In this document: positions 1 through 8,824 of the stretch, in pieces
Numbering within the stretch: the first letter of the stretch is position 1
How the letters are laid out: each line of letters opens with the position of its first letter
DNA from: Bacillota bacterium
GTDB taxonomy: Bacteria > Bacillota > Clostridia > Acetivibrionales > DTU013
NCBI GenBank assembly: GCA_023412915.1
Contig: JAEZRE010000008.1
Span: 1 to 64,000 of the forward strand
DNA: 64,000 nucleotides
Reading direction: 5' to 3'
Position numbers and translations under genes: made by a program
Notes under the pieces: generated by a model
The model's database searches: none
What the model was told of the DNA's origin: nothing
The model's input: the letters and a program-made list of their open reading frames with translations, nothing else

Positions 1-73
1 CACGGCAGTTAAGCTTCTCAGTGCCCAAGATACTTGGCTGGTAACGGCCCGGGAAAATAGGTCTCCGCCAGAT
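1..73 (+). rRNA. rrf: 5S ribosomal RNA, 3' part (cut by window edge)
   Basis: The first ~73 bases read as the 3' two-thirds of a clostridial 5S rRNA: the loop B/helix III segment CACGGCAGTTAAGC, then CTTGGCTGGTAACGGCC, then the closing CCGCCAGA that would pair with a 5' TCTGGCGG outside the window. An oppositely oriented terminator-like hairpin is absent and a forward one follows within 11 nt. The 16S and 23S genes are presumably to the left. The exact 3' end is estimated from the helix I strand. Confidence 0.93.
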
Positions 74-83
74 TTATATCAAG

Positions 84-117
84 GCCCTGTGTTTATCGAC
101 ACAGGGCTTTGTGCTAT
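84..117 (+). terminator. rRNA operon terminator
   Basis: Perfect 8-bp stem GCCCTGTG/CACAGGGC around loop TTTATCGA, followed by TTTGTGCT. It sits directly after the 5S gene. A near copy, including the loop and the downstream TTTGTGCT, occurs at 6139-6173. Confidence 0.85.
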
Positions 118-342
118 GTTCGGGAAAGTTGACGTGTGTGGGTGAATCGCAGGGACTCCAGCGATCAACCCGAGGCTTGTTTACCGCATTGACGCAGTAC
201 CAGGCTAATGCCCGCCGGAGTATACATTTTCCGCAAGGATCTGTTTGGAATGCAGCAGGGAAGGGTCCGTAAGAATGTACCTCATGGAAATGCGAATTGA
301 CGTAAGGAAATCGAATTTCCGGGCTTAGGCTGGGATGATTCA
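118..342. other. intergenic, no gene recognised
   Basis: Between the rRNA terminator and the end of the deacetylase gene. Short open frames exist on both strands but none has a plausible ribosome binding site or recognisable product. No tRNA-like fold was seen. Confidence 0.5.
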
Positions 343-1260
343 TCAGTGGAACAAATGAATGAATTTGTCCAGGTTCATACCGTTTACAACATACATTCTT
401 CTTACGTTGTATTCATTGTTCGACGTAGCTATGAATTTTCCATAGTTTGTCGTTACACCGAAGGTATAATATTTTCTTGCGGCTTGAATTACATTCTTGT
501 CGAAACTTCCATATGGGTAGGCGATTACATCCACCTTTTTACTTAACAGGCTTTCCAGAGCCTTTTTCGATCCGGATAGCTCCATTTCCAGCTTATCGGG
601 CGCGAGTCCCGCCAGATGCGGATGGGTTAAAGTGTGACTCTCAAAATCAACAAGGCCCGCCATCTCCTTTATCTGAGACTGCTGAAGAAACCTTGGTTTA
701 TCAATTGCATTTACAATTAGAAAGATCGTAGCTTTGAAACCATATCTTTTCAAAATCGGATAGGCGTCGGTATAATTATTCTCATAACCGTCGTCGAAGG
801 TAATCAGAACAGGGTTCTTTATGGAATCCACACGGTCAAGGTCGTGAAAGGTAATTGCCGTATACTCCTTTTCCTTCAGATATTGCATCTGGCGTTCGAA
901 ATTGTCCGGTGTAACGAACATGGGTCTGTCACCCCAGATAGAAGCGTCTATACAGTGGTAGATCAGTATCGGAATACTCTTCAAGGGACCTCCGTTTTTA
1001 ACCACAAGATTTTGAGCAGTTATGCCGAGAGCTGCATTGGATTTCTCAAATACCGCTGCCGCCTCTTTTGAATTGGAATCCTTGACGTTTTTTCTCAATA
1101 CCTCGGTTTTATTTCCGTAATCCGGGTCTTTTTCATAGCTCTTTAAAAGATCGTTATACTTTTTTTCGTTCTTGACGGCAGAATATTTTGGCAATGCAAT
1201 TGCCAAAAGAAAAAAAGCAAATAATACAGTCGCAATGGTTCTTGTTTTTATGCTTCCCAT
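343..1260 (-). CDS. polysaccharide deacetylase (NodB domain), membrane-anchored or exported
   Basis: 305 residues. Residues 8-24 form a hydrophobic signal/anchor, then a charged linker, then a NodB (CE4) domain from about residue 96. The family's metal and catalytic motifs are visible: TFDDGY at 154-159, SHTLTH with His209 and His213, and AYPYG near 247-251. CE4 enzymes remove N-acetyl groups from cell-wall or exopolysaccharide sugars, so the likely site is the outer face of the membrane; the substrate cannot be told. The gene runs back towards the rRNA operon as a single unit, with a repeat element upstream of it. Confidence 0.88.
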   Translation of the reverse strand: MGSIKTRTIATVLFAFFLLAIALPKYSAVKNEKKYNDLLKSYEKDPDYGNKTEVLRKNVKDSNSKEAAAVFEKSNAALGITAQNLVVKNGGPLKSIPILIYHCIDASIWGDRPMFVTPDNFERQMQYLKEKEYTAITFHDLDRVDSIKNPVLITFDDGYENNYTDAYPILKRYGFKATIFLIVNAIDKPRFLQQSQIKEMAGLVDFESHTLTHPHLAGLAPDKLEMELSGSKKALESLLSKKVDVIAYPYGSFDKNVIQAARKYYTFGVTTNYGKFIATSNNEYNVRRMYVVNGMNLDKFIHLFH

Positions 1261-1316
1261 CTTTTCATCTCCGTACTTTATTTCTTATTAGTATTCCTCC
1301 ATTGACTTCCCCTGAA

Positions 1317-1377
1317 CCAACAAGAATGAAACAAAAGAACAGTCCCTGCGTTTCATGCGTTTCACCTGCGTTTCAGA
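1317..1377. repeat. diverged copy of a dispersed palindrome family, with TGCGTTTCA triplication
   Basis: The segment GAAACAAAAGAACAGTCCCT matches, with one mismatch, one arm of the large palindrome at 58951-59031, and both are followed by repeated xTGyGTTTC-like units (here TGCGTTTCA three times). It lies in the divergent promoter region between the deacetylase and the LuxR-type gene. Confidence 0.6.
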
Positions 1378-1379
1378 GC

Positions 1380-1408
1380 TTTATGCTGTTTTAGAACAGT
1401 GATATAAT
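1380..1408 (+). promoter_or_regulatory. putative promoter of the LuxR/MalT-type gene with a palindrome in the spacer
   Basis: TATAAT at 1403-1408 lies 22 bp before the start codon. The spacer holds the perfect inverted repeat CTGTTTTAGAACAG (1386-1399), where a bound regulator would block RNA polymerase. The -35 (TTTATG, 1380-1385) is weak, which fits an activated promoter. Assignment is by inspection. Confidence 0.45.
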
Positions 1409-1429
1409 TTAACTGGGGGATAGAGGTAA

Positions 1430-4111
1430 ATGAGTTATAATTTGATCAAAACGAAATTATCAATACCTCAGAACAGGAGAAGGATGGTCAGAAGAACGGC
1501 ATTGACCGACAGGCTCGACGAGGGCCTGAGCTCGGGAAAACTGCTGTCTTTGGTTTCTGCGCCTCCCGGCTATGGCAAGACCTCGCTGATCGCCGAATGG
1601 GCGAACAGCTCGACTTCGGGTTTTGCCTGGTTCACAATTGACAGCGGAGACAACGAACCTGTCAGGTTCTTTACATATATGATCTCCGCTCTGCAGAGAT
1701 TTGACGATAGTATCGGTTTGGCTGTGAAGAGCCTGCTCGACGCGCCTCAGTTCCCATCTGTCGATATGCTTGCGGGAGTTCTATCCAACGAAATCGAAGG
1801 AATGCCGGAAAAAGCTGTTCTCGTGTTCGACGATTTTCAGTATATAAATAGCAGGACAGTGCTTGATACGCTGCGCTGTCTGTTGGAAAACCGGCTTCAG
1901 AAATTGCACATGGTAATAATAACACGCCAGGATCCGGACATACCGCTCTCGCGCCTGCGTGCGGGCAACAGGATCAACGAGTTAAGGGGAAATGACCTGC
2001 AATTTACCTTCAACGAAGCACAGGCTTTTGTTCGCGCTACCATGAACATAGAGCTTAAGGAAGATTACATAAGACAACTTGAAGAAAAAACGGAAGGCTG
2101 GGCTGCAGGCTTGCAGCTCGGAGCATTATTGGTACAGGGAAAGGGAGAGGAGGAACTGTCCAGGTTTTTCAGTGACTTCGCGGGCACAAACAGATATATC
2201 ATTGATTATCTGTTTGATGAGGTTTTAAAGCAACTTCCCTTAAATACCCTGCAATTTCTGGCGGGGACAAGTGTTTTGGACAGATTCAGCGCTAATCTGT
2301 GCGACGAGCTGTTGGAAAGAGAAGACAGTAATCATGCTATCAGCGGACTTGTCAAATCGGATATGTTCATCATTGCCTTGGATGAAAACGGGCAATGGTA
2401 CCGTTATCACACTCTTTTCAGGGATATTCTGAGGACCGAGCTGGATGAAGCTGAAATGACAAAATTATATACGAAGGCTTCGGAATGGTTCGAGAAAAAC
2501 ATGCTATATGACGAAGCGTTGAAATATGCCGTCGCTGCCGAGGATTATGATTCACTGGAAAGGATACTGCAGAAAACGGCGTGGTCCTTCATACAAAGGG
2601 GAGAAATAAAAACCCTGTCTGAACTGATCGACGTCATACCCGCACAAAGGCTCGAGGGTAAAGATGAAATAAGGATGTACAAAGCCTGGTGCATGCTGCT
2701 AACAGGCAACGGCAGGGAAGCCGCCGCAATTCTTGGCGATATAGACTTTAACGGTCTTTTCCAGTGCAGACCGGAAATAAAGGCGAATCTGCTTGTGCTC
2801 CAAATCTTCTGGTCTGTCAGCTTCAAGGAAATTTCAAGACTCAGCCTGCCCGAGCAGGCTGAGGAATTTATCGGCAGCAGCGACCCGGTACTTAGGACAT
2901 CCGCGCTGTATTGCACTGCGCAAATAATGTCCTTCAAGAGCAGGTTGGAGGAATCTGTGAATTATTACACCGAAGCCTACAACACCGCATTGAAAGCCGG
3001 CCAGTACTTTATGGCGATGGTTTCCGCAAAGAACCTCTCTATAACGCTTTTGCTGTGCGGGAACAAAAAGGAGGCTGTCGGGGTCTGCACCCGCGCTATG
3101 AGCGAGCTTTCGGACGCAAAGGGGAAGCTTCTGCCGGCGGCTTACATACTGTATATCCCCCTTGGAATGGCTTACTATGTGGAAGACGATCTGCAGAAGG
3201 CGTATGAGTGCTTCGAAACAGGCATATCCATGTGCCGCCGGTTATCGCTGATGCATTTTGTGGTGCAGGGAGAGATGAGCTTCGCAATCCTTCTTTTTGC
3301 ACTTAAGGATGTGGACGGCGCTCTAAGGACAATACACGACTCCTGCAGGACCTTGAAAGAGCTTGGTATGGATATCGGGCTCCCTATGTTTACTGCTATC
3401 GAGGCCGAATTGAATCTACGCAACGGCAATCTGGATTTTGCGAAGAAATGGGCGGAGAAAATGGGGTTCAAAGGAGCCAACCTGCTTGGCATGCTCGATG
3501 AAAGGCAGTATTACACCTTTACCAGGATACTTATATGCGAGGGCAGATACGAAGAGGCGGGCTCCCTGCTTGACAAGCTTGAAAGGATATCCGCGGAGGG
3601 CGGGAGGATTTACAGGCTGATAACCGGCTATATTTTGCAGGCGATAAATTATTACAAACGGAACGAGCGTCATAAAGCGCAGGAATATTTGGAGAGCGCA
3701 GTCAGGCTGGCTGCTCCGGGGTTATACTACAGGCTGTTTCTCGACGAGGACGACTGCATTTTGGAGGTTTTGCCCAAGGTTAGAAAAACGGCGCCTGTAT
3801 TTGTAGACACGCTTACGGATAAATACCGGCAGGAAAGAAATGTCGCCTTTAGTGCCGGCGCAGCCAGGGGCCGGACTAAAAAGCAAGACGCTGCGGAAAA
3901 CGGCAGGCTCTGTATAATAGATCCGCTGAGCGGCAGGGAGCTTGAAATACTAGGGCTTATAGCGGAGGGATTTTCTAACAGGGAGATCGCAGATAAGCTT
4001 TATATAAGTCTCGGCACAACCAAATGGCACATTACCAACATATTTTCAAAGCTTGGCGTGAAAAACCGAGTGCAGGCGATCGAAGCAGGTAAAGCATATC
4101 TCAAGGGATAG
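1430..4111 (+). CDS. large ATP-binding LuxR-family regulator (MalT/LAL type)
   Basis: 893 residues, the usual size of the family. The N-terminal STAND-type NTPase has a Walker A (SAPPGYGKTS, 43-52), a Walker B (VLVFDD, ~130) and the following TRQDP segment. The middle 400 residues are helical and TPR-like. The C-terminus (~830-890) is a LuxR helix-turn-helix with LSGRELEILGLIAEG and SNREIADKLYIS. MalT-type proteins bind ATP and an inducer, oligomerise and activate transcription. A GGGGGATAGAGG site precedes the ATG. A terminator follows, so it is a single-gene unit. The adjacent ABC genes are the obvious but unproven target. Confidence 0.93.
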   Translation: MSYNLIKTKLSIPQNRRRMVRRTALTDRLDEGLSSGKLLSLVSAPPGYGKTSLIAEWANSSTSGFAWFTIDSGDNEPVRFFTYMISALQRFDDSIGLAVKSLLDAPQFPSVDMLAGVLSNEIEGMPEKAVLVFDDFQYINSRTVLDTLRCLLENRLQKLHMVIITRQDPDIPLSRLRAGNRINELRGNDLQFTFNEAQAFVRATMNIELKEDYIRQLEEKTEGWAAGLQLGALLVQGKGEEELSRFFSDFAGTNRYIIDYLFDEVLKQLPLNTLQFLAGTSVLDRFSANLCDELLEREDSNHAISGLVKSDMFIIALDENGQWYRYHTLFRDILRTELDEAEMTKLYTKASEWFEKNMLYDEALKYAVAAEDYDSLERILQKTAWSFIQRGEIKTLSELIDVIPAQRLEGKDEIRMYKAWCMLLTGNGREAAAILGDIDFNGLFQCRPEIKANLLVLQIFWSVSFKEISRLSLPEQAEEFIGSSDPVLRTSALYCTAQIMSFKSRLEESVNYYTEAYNTALKAGQYFMAMVSAKNLSITLLLCGNKKEAVGVCTRAMSELSDAKGKLLPAAYILYIPLGMAYYVEDDLQKAYECFETGISMCRRLSLMHFVVQGEMSFAILLFALKDVDGALRTIHDSCRTLKELGMDIGLPMFTAIEAELNLRNGNLDFAKKWAEKMGFKGANLLGMLDERQYYTFTRILICEGRYEEAGSLLDKLERISAEGGRIYRLITGYILQAINYYKRNERHKAQEYLESAVRLAAPGLYYRLFLDEDDCILEVLPKVRKTAPVFVDTLTDKYRQERNVAFSAGAARGRTKKQDAAENGRLCIIDPLSGRELEILGLIAEGFSNREIADKLYISLGTTKWHITNIFSKLGVKNRVQAIEAGKAYLKG

Positions 4112-4147
4112 TATTTAGGGCAGTTAACCGGCCAGATTTGATCACTC

Positions 4148-4177
4148 AGCCTTACTTTCTTAAAGGTAAGGCTTTTT
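4148..4177 (+). terminator. Rho-independent terminator
   Basis: AGCCTTAC/GTAAGGCT 8-bp stem, 10-nt loop, then TTTT. Ends the LuxR-type gene. Confidence 0.85.
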
Positions 4178-4291
4178 AATTTCTGAAAAACCCGACTATG
4201 AAACCATACTTTAGTCAGGTCTCACCTTTATTTGTTTGAGTTATAACTGTATATGACACAAAGCAATCAATGTTATGAAGGGATGTGTGGT

Positions 4292-4534
4292 ATGGATCGC
4301 GCTGAAAATTACATTATCGAAGTGGAAGGCCATATCGGCAAAAAGAGGATCGGTTGCTTTGAAAATGCTGCAGTAAAGCTGCTCGAGGACGGCAACACGT
4401 TGATAGAACTGCCTGGCTGCGACCAGGCCAGGCTTCATTCCGTGCTGAGCAGGATAAGGGATCTGGGCCTCACTTTGGTCCTGGTCCTTAAATCGAATAG
4501 TATGAAAGGGGTTGTTAAAAGTGAACGTAATTGA
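4292..4534 (+). CDS. unrecognised 80-residue protein preceding an ABC exporter
   Basis: I do not recognise the family. The ATG at 4292 is preceded by GAAGGGA at a good distance; an ATG at 4283 and one at 4253 are alternatives. The protein is a small alpha/beta-looking chain (ENYIIEVEGHIGKKRIG..., LHSVLSRIRDLGLTLVLVLK) with two Cys and no membrane segment. It overlaps the ABC ATPase gene by 14 nt, so translation of the two is probably coupled and it likely acts with the transporter or its regulation. Confidence 0.65.
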   Translation: MDRAENYIIEVEGHIGKKRIGCFENAAVKLLEDGNTLIELPGCDQARLHSVLSRIRDLGLTLVLVLKSNSMKGVVKSERN

Positions 4535-5351
4535 GATCGACAAACTTACGAAAAGCTATGGTAAAAGCAGAGGGATCACCGATGTATCCTTTAATGTCGG
4601 AAAGGGCGAAATATTCGGCTTCATCGGCCCAAACGGCGCAGGCAAGAGTACTACGATAAGAACGCTTCTCGGTTATATCAGGGCTGACGGCGGCAGGGCA
4701 AGCATATTCGGAATGGATATAGCCCGCGATACTGTCAGGATTAAGAAAAGGACCGGATACCTGCCCTCGGAGGCGGTTTTTACGGAAAACATGAAAGTAA
4801 GGGATATGCTTTTTTACACTGCCGAATTTTACAGGAAGGATATGAAGGAAAGGATAATGCAGCTTGCTTCAAAGCTTGCCCTCGACCTTGGTAAAAGAGT
4901 CGACGACCTTTCTCTCGGAAACAGGAAAAAAGTCGCCATAATCCAGGCGCTTATGCACTCTCCCGAGCTTCTCATCCTCGATGAACCGACGTCGGGACTC
5001 GATCCGCTCGTTCAGAAGGAATTTTTCGATATCCTGCTTGAACAGCGCAGCTCGGGAGCTACCATCCTGTTTTCCTCACACGTACTGAGCGAGGTCCAGA
5101 GATATTGCGACAAGGTGGCCATAATCCGGGAGGGCAGGATCGTTGGCATAAATACTGTCGAGGAACTGACAAGCAACACGTTCAAGCGCGTGAGCCTTAT
5201 CGACGAGAACGGGGAAGCCAGGGATTACGTACACCATGGCGACGTGAACAAGCTAGCCCAGGAGCTTGCAAAAATGAGGCTCAGGGATTTCAAGGTGGAA
5301 GAGCCATCGCTGGAGGAAATTTTCCTGAAGTATTACGAGAAGGAGGCATGA
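4521..5351 (+). CDS. ABC transporter ATP-binding protein (ABC-2 export type)
   Basis: 276 residues from the GTG at 4521, chosen because GAAAGGGG lies 10 nt upstream; a TTG at 4512 is too close to that site. Motifs: Walker A GPNGAGKST, signature LSLGNRKK (degenerate from LSGGQ), Walker B LLILDEPTSGLDP, and the H-loop SSHVLSE. The long C-terminal tail (~75 residues) is typical of drug or lipid exporters of the CcmA/NatA group. It pairs with the overlapping permease gene. Confidence 0.93.
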   Translation: MNVIEIDKLTKSYGKSRGITDVSFNVGKGEIFGFIGPNGAGKSTTIRTLLGYIRADGGRASIFGMDIARDTVRIKKRTGYLPSEAVFTENMKVRDMLFYTAEFYRKDMKERIMQLASKLALDLGKRVDDLSLGNRKKVAIIQALMHSPELLILDEPTSGLDPLVQKEFFDILLEQRSSGATILFSSHVLSEVQRYCDKVAIIREGRIVGINTVEELTSNTFKRVSLIDENGEARDYVHHGDVNKLAQELAKMRLRDFKVEEPSLEEIFLKYYEKEA

Positions 5352-5356
5352 TTGAA

Positions 5357-6100
5357 ATGACCATATTTAAAAGAGAATTCATGAAAAACCTGAAAGCGCT
5401 TATTATCTGGACTTTATCCGTCACTGCGCTGCTTGCGCTTATGCTTGTGCAATACAAGTCCATGGGAAGCGGCATAGATTCGACAAGCTATACCGAGGCA
5501 TTTAAAAATGCAATGGGTATGGATAAACTCGATATGAGCACCTTCCTCGGTTATTATGCGGTAAAGGCGTCGGTCGTAGTCACGTTGTTTGGAGGCATCT
5601 ATGCGGCGATCCTTGGCTCAGGGCTTGTTGTGAAGGATGAGTCGCTGCTTGCGCGGCCGGTGTCGAGAGGAAGAATAGTTGTCGAAAGATTGCTTTCGGC
5701 TGTGGCAGGCATGCTGATATTTGATCTGGCTGTACTGGCCACTGTTGTAACGATAGAAAGGGACCCGGTGATATATTGGATCGCGGCAGGACAGTTCCTG
5801 CTCCATATGGTTTTTGTGTGCGCCGGCTTTTTGACGGCTTCCGCACGCATAAGCTCGAAGGCCCCCATGATGATCCCTATAGGCGTAGTGCTTGCGACGT
5901 ACGTGTTTACACTGGTGTACGGATTGTCTGAAAAAATGGAATTCGTAAAGTACCTTTCGCCTTTTTATTATACCGACGTAAAGGACATTATTGTCGCAAA
6001 CGGCGTCAGTGCAGAAAACACGCTGATAGCAAGCGGAATGGCGCTGTTGCTGGCTGCGGCCGGCTATATCGTCTATACCAGGAAGGATATGCCGGCATAA
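5357..6100 (+). CDS. ABC-2 type permease subunit
   Basis: 247 residues, about six hydrophobic segments (first at ~14-34, last near the C-terminus), and the KREFMKNLKALIIW opening usual for ABC-2 permeases. ATG at 5357 is 10 nt after AGGAGG; the ATG at 5348 overlaps the upstream stop as ATGA but sits only 1 nt from that site. It should form the membrane half of the exporter with the preceding ATPase; the substrate is unknown. Confidence 0.88.
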   Translation: MTIFKREFMKNLKALIIWTLSVTALLALMLVQYKSMGSGIDSTSYTEAFKNAMGMDKLDMSTFLGYYAVKASVVVTLFGGIYAAILGSGLVVKDESLLARPVSRGRIVVERLLSAVAGMLIFDLAVLATVVTIERDPVIYWIAAGQFLLHMVFVCAGFLTASARISSKAPMMIPIGVVLATYVFTLVYGLSEKMEFVKYLSPFYYTDVKDIIVANGVSAENTLIASGMALLLAAAGYIVYTRKDMPA

Positions 6101-6138
6101 TGCTAAGCGGCACTATATTAAATATATTACGGTTTCTG

Positions 6139-6173
6139 AGCCCTGTGTTTATTGACATAGGGCTTTGTGCTGT
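6139..6173 (+). terminator. terminator nearly identical to the rRNA terminator
   Basis: AGCCCTGTG/CATAGGGCT stem (one G-U pair), loop TTTATTGA, then TTTGTGCT. Only a few bases differ from the hairpin at 84-117. Confidence 0.85.
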
Positions 6174-6196
6174 TTATCTCCGTAAAAGCATTATCG

Positions 6197-6229
6197 CCCG
6201 GTAGTGGTTTAATATGAATCGAAACCGGG
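6197..6229 (+). promoter_or_regulatory. hairpin upstream of araA, possible operator or leader
   Basis: CCCGGT (6197-6202) can pair with ACCGGG (6224-6229), and GGTTT with AAACC as an alternative. It lies 115 bp before araA. No clear catabolite-repression (cre) site was seen between 6174 and 6345. Confidence 0.3.
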
Positions 6230-6345
6230 TTAATTATATACAGAATAAGGCATTATTTATGGAAACATGGGTAAAATGCGTACTAAGGATGCTGTGATAT
6301 AAGCTTGTTTAATTGTTTTAGAATGAAGCTTTAGGAGGGTTTAGT

Positions 6346-7851
6346 GTGAAAGATTTAAAAAACTATGAATTTTGGTTTGTGACGGGAAGCCAGCACCTTT
6401 ACGGCCCCGAAACTCTTGCGGAAGCGGCTGAACATTCACGGATAATTGCAGAGGCTATGGATAAGGACAGCGCCATTCCCGGCAGGGTTGTTTTCAAGTC
6501 AGTAGTGAAAACACCGGACGAAATCACCCGGCTTTGCGAGGAGGCAAATAACGATGAAAAATGTTCAGGGTTAATCACCTGGATGCACACCTTTTCACCG
6601 GCGAAGATGTGGATAATGGGGCTCTCCAACCTGCGCAAGCCTTTATTACATCTACATACCCAATTTAACCGGGATATTCCCTGGAATAGTATCGATATGG
6701 ACTTCATGAACCTGAACCAATCAGCCCATGGGGATAGGGAATACGGTTACATAGGGGCGCGCTTGCGCCTTGAACGCAAGGTGGTTGCAGGTTATTGGGA
6801 AGACCCGGAGGTACGCCGCAGGATAGCTGTCTGGATGCGTGCGGCTATCGGATACCATGAGGGCAGGAAACTCAAAATTGCCCGTTTCGGCGATAATATG
6901 AGAGAGGTTGCAGTGACTGAAGGCGACAAGGTAGAGGCACAGATAAAATTCGGCTGGTCGATAAATGGCTATGGTATAGGAGACCTTGCCGGGCTTGTTG
7001 AAGAAGTGACCGACATGGAAGCCAACAGGCTTCTTGAAGAATACTCAGAGCAGTATGAAATTGCTGATGAGGCACGTACAGAGGGTCAGGCCCGTGATGC
7101 CGTCAGGGTTCAGGCAAAAATCGAGATTGCTCTCAAGGCATTTTTGCAGGAGGGAGGTTTCGGGGCTTTTACCACTACCTTTGAGGAACTGCATGGCTTA
7201 AGGCAACTCCCGGGACTTGCCGTACAGCGTCTCATGGAAGCGGGCTACGGCTTTGGAGGCGAAGGGGACTGGAAGACTGCAGCAATGGTCAGGCTCGTGA
7301 AGCTGATGGGATCGGGACTCGGTAAGGGTACTTCATTTATGGAAGATTACACATATCATCTTGAGCCAGGTAACGAAATGGTCCTCGGGGCACATATGCT
7401 GGAGGTCTGCCCTACCATAGCTGCCGGAAAGCCGAGGATCGAGGTTCATCCTCTTGGTATAGGCGGCAAGGCCGATCCTGCCCGTATGGTGTTCAATGCA
7501 AGGCAGGGTCAGGCGGTGGCCGCATCCCTGATAGATATGGGTGATCGGTTTAGGATAATCATCAACTCGCTAGACGCTGTAGAACAAAAAAATGACATGC
7601 CGAAGCTTCCTGTGGCAAGGGTGCTTTGGAAGCCCCAGCCGTCGCTCAAAGATGCTGCCGAAGCATGGATACTTGCCGGAGGGGCCCACCATACCGTGTT
7701 TTCTTTCGACATAACCGAAGAGCATATTGCTGATTGGGCGGAAATGAGCGGTATAGAGTATCTTCTTATAAACAGGAATACCGATATGAGGAGTTTCAAA
7801 AACGAATTGAGATGGAATGATATGATCTGGCAGCTAAAGGGAATTCGTTGA
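6346..7851 (+). CDS. araA: L-arabinose isomerase
   Basis: 501 residues, the family's normal length. It opens with EFWFVTGSQHLYGPETL and carries TTTFEELHGLRQLPGLAVQR, GYGFGGEGDWKTAA, LEPGNEMVLGAHMLEVCPT and GGAHHT, the blocks that hold the two catalytic Glu and the metal-binding His residues. The enzyme converts L-arabinose to L-ribulose in the cytoplasm (Mn-dependent). GTG start with TAGGAGGG 6 nt upstream. araB and araD are not in the window. Two glycosidase genes follow, consistent with use of arabinose released from plant polysaccharide. Confidence 0.97.
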   Translation: MKDLKNYEFWFVTGSQHLYGPETLAEAAEHSRIIAEAMDKDSAIPGRVVFKSVVKTPDEITRLCEEANNDEKCSGLITWMHTFSPAKMWIMGLSNLRKPLLHLHTQFNRDIPWNSIDMDFMNLNQSAHGDREYGYIGARLRLERKVVAGYWEDPEVRRRIAVWMRAAIGYHEGRKLKIARFGDNMREVAVTEGDKVEAQIKFGWSINGYGIGDLAGLVEEVTDMEANRLLEEYSEQYEIADEARTEGQARDAVRVQAKIEIALKAFLQEGGFGAFTTTFEELHGLRQLPGLAVQRLMEAGYGFGGEGDWKTAAMVRLVKLMGSGLGKGTSFMEDYTYHLEPGNEMVLGAHMLEVCPTIAAGKPRIEVHPLGIGGKADPARMVFNARQGQAVAASLIDMGDRFRIIINSLDAVEQKNDMPKLPVARVLWKPQPSLKDAAEAWILAGGAHHTVFSFDITEEHIADWAEMSGIEYLLINRNTDMRSFKNELRWNDMIWQLKGIR

Positions 7852-7854
7852 AAA

Positions 7855-7883
7855 TTGACAATTCAACAATGATGTTTTATACT
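7855..7883 (+). promoter_or_regulatory. strong sigma-A-like promoter after araA
   Basis: TTGACA (7855-7860), 17-bp spacer, TATACT (7878-7883). It begins 4 bp after the araA stop, so the permease and glycosidases can be transcribed apart from araA. The -35 lies inside the palindromic TTGAAAATTGACAATTCAA. Confidence 0.65.
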
Positions 7884-7930
7884 CGACTAAGTAACGCCAA
7901 TAACGTCAAATGAAGCATGGGTTATAATTT

Positions 7931-8824
7931 ATGGGTTATCTGTTACTCTTTATCACATCTCTTTTATGGAGCTTCGTTGGAGTTATGGTGAAATCCGCTT
8001 CTTTTATGGTAGACAGCAGTGTTATAACTGTAAGTCGCTTTATATTTGGCGTTGTCTTCTTATATATCCTGATGCTCTTTAAAAACGAGAAGAGAATTAT
8101 ATACTGGAAACAGAAATGGATCTGGATCGGAGTTCTGGGAAAGTGTTTGAATTATATATTTGAGAATATTGCCATTTCGAACGGCCATGCCTATGGGAAT
8201 GTGGTGGTTTGCCCGGTACAGACGATATTTATTGCAGTTGTTTCAATACTGTTTTTCAAAGAAGTGCTGCATATCCGCAAGGGCGTAGGAATCTTATTAT
8301 GTATTACAGGTGTCGTAATCGTGAGTTTCAGGGGAACTCCGCCTTCTGAATTTTTCAACTCCGGTTGGCTGACGCTGGTATTGTTCATTTTCTCTGCTAT
8401 TGGAGCAGGAGTCCATCTTTTAAGCCAGAAAAAGCTGATTGATTCCATGGATCCCGGTAATATGAATTTATCAGTATTCTTGTTCTGCTCAATATTTACC
8501 TCGATTCCGCTTCCTTTCACCTTTCACCTGACAGGCCGGTTTAGCCTGTGGTCGGTTTTATCCCTGGTCGGCCTCGGATTCATTACAGGGCTAAGTTTTT
8601 ATTTTAACGCAAAAGCATTGAAGAAGGTTCCTTTTCTCACTGCTGCGATTATCAGCAATTCCAGCCTGTTGTTTACACTCCTTTGGGCATGGTTGGTTTA
8701 TGGGGAATCTGTAAATTCTTCTATACTAATTGGAGCCGTTCTATTAGTTATTGGAATTATTCTTGCCAATATTCCCGATAAATTGAAATTCAATTTTTGG
8801 AGGGTTGACCATGGGAAGAGCTGA
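7931..8824 (+). CDS. EamA/DMT-family transporter, ten predicted membrane helices
   Basis: 297 residues, strongly hydrophobic, with two repeats of five helices, the usual EamA layout (LLLFITSLLWSFVGVMVK at the start; second repeat from ~150). Members move metabolites or sugars across the cytoplasmic membrane; here the position between araA and GH39 suggests pentoses or oligosaccharides, which is inference. The ATG has no good ribosome binding site within 15 nt. The gene overlaps the GH39 start by 14 nt. Confidence 0.88.
   Translation: MGYLLLFITSLLWSFVGVMVKSASFMVDSSVITVSRFIFGVVFLYILMLFKNEKRIIYWKQKWIWIGVLGKCLNYIFENIAISNGHAYGNVVVCPVQTIFIAVVSILFFKEVLHIRKGVGILLCITGVVIVSFRGTPPSEFFNSGWLTLVLFIFSAIGAGVHLLSQKKLIDSMDPGNMNLSVFLFCSIFTSIPLPFTFHLTGRFSLWSVLSLVGLGFITGLSFYFNAKALKKVPFLTAAIISNSSLLFTLLWAWLVYGESVNSSILIGAVLLVIGIILANIPDKLKFNFWRVDHGKS

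Noticed and set aside
74..343. 89-residue minus-strand open frame
   Set aside because: Covers the 5S terminator, has odd composition and no ribosome binding site.
5105..5347. N-terminal extension of the ABC-2 permease frame
   Set aside because: Lies wholly within the ATPase gene and is rich in Arg/Gly; the start at 5357 has the binding site.
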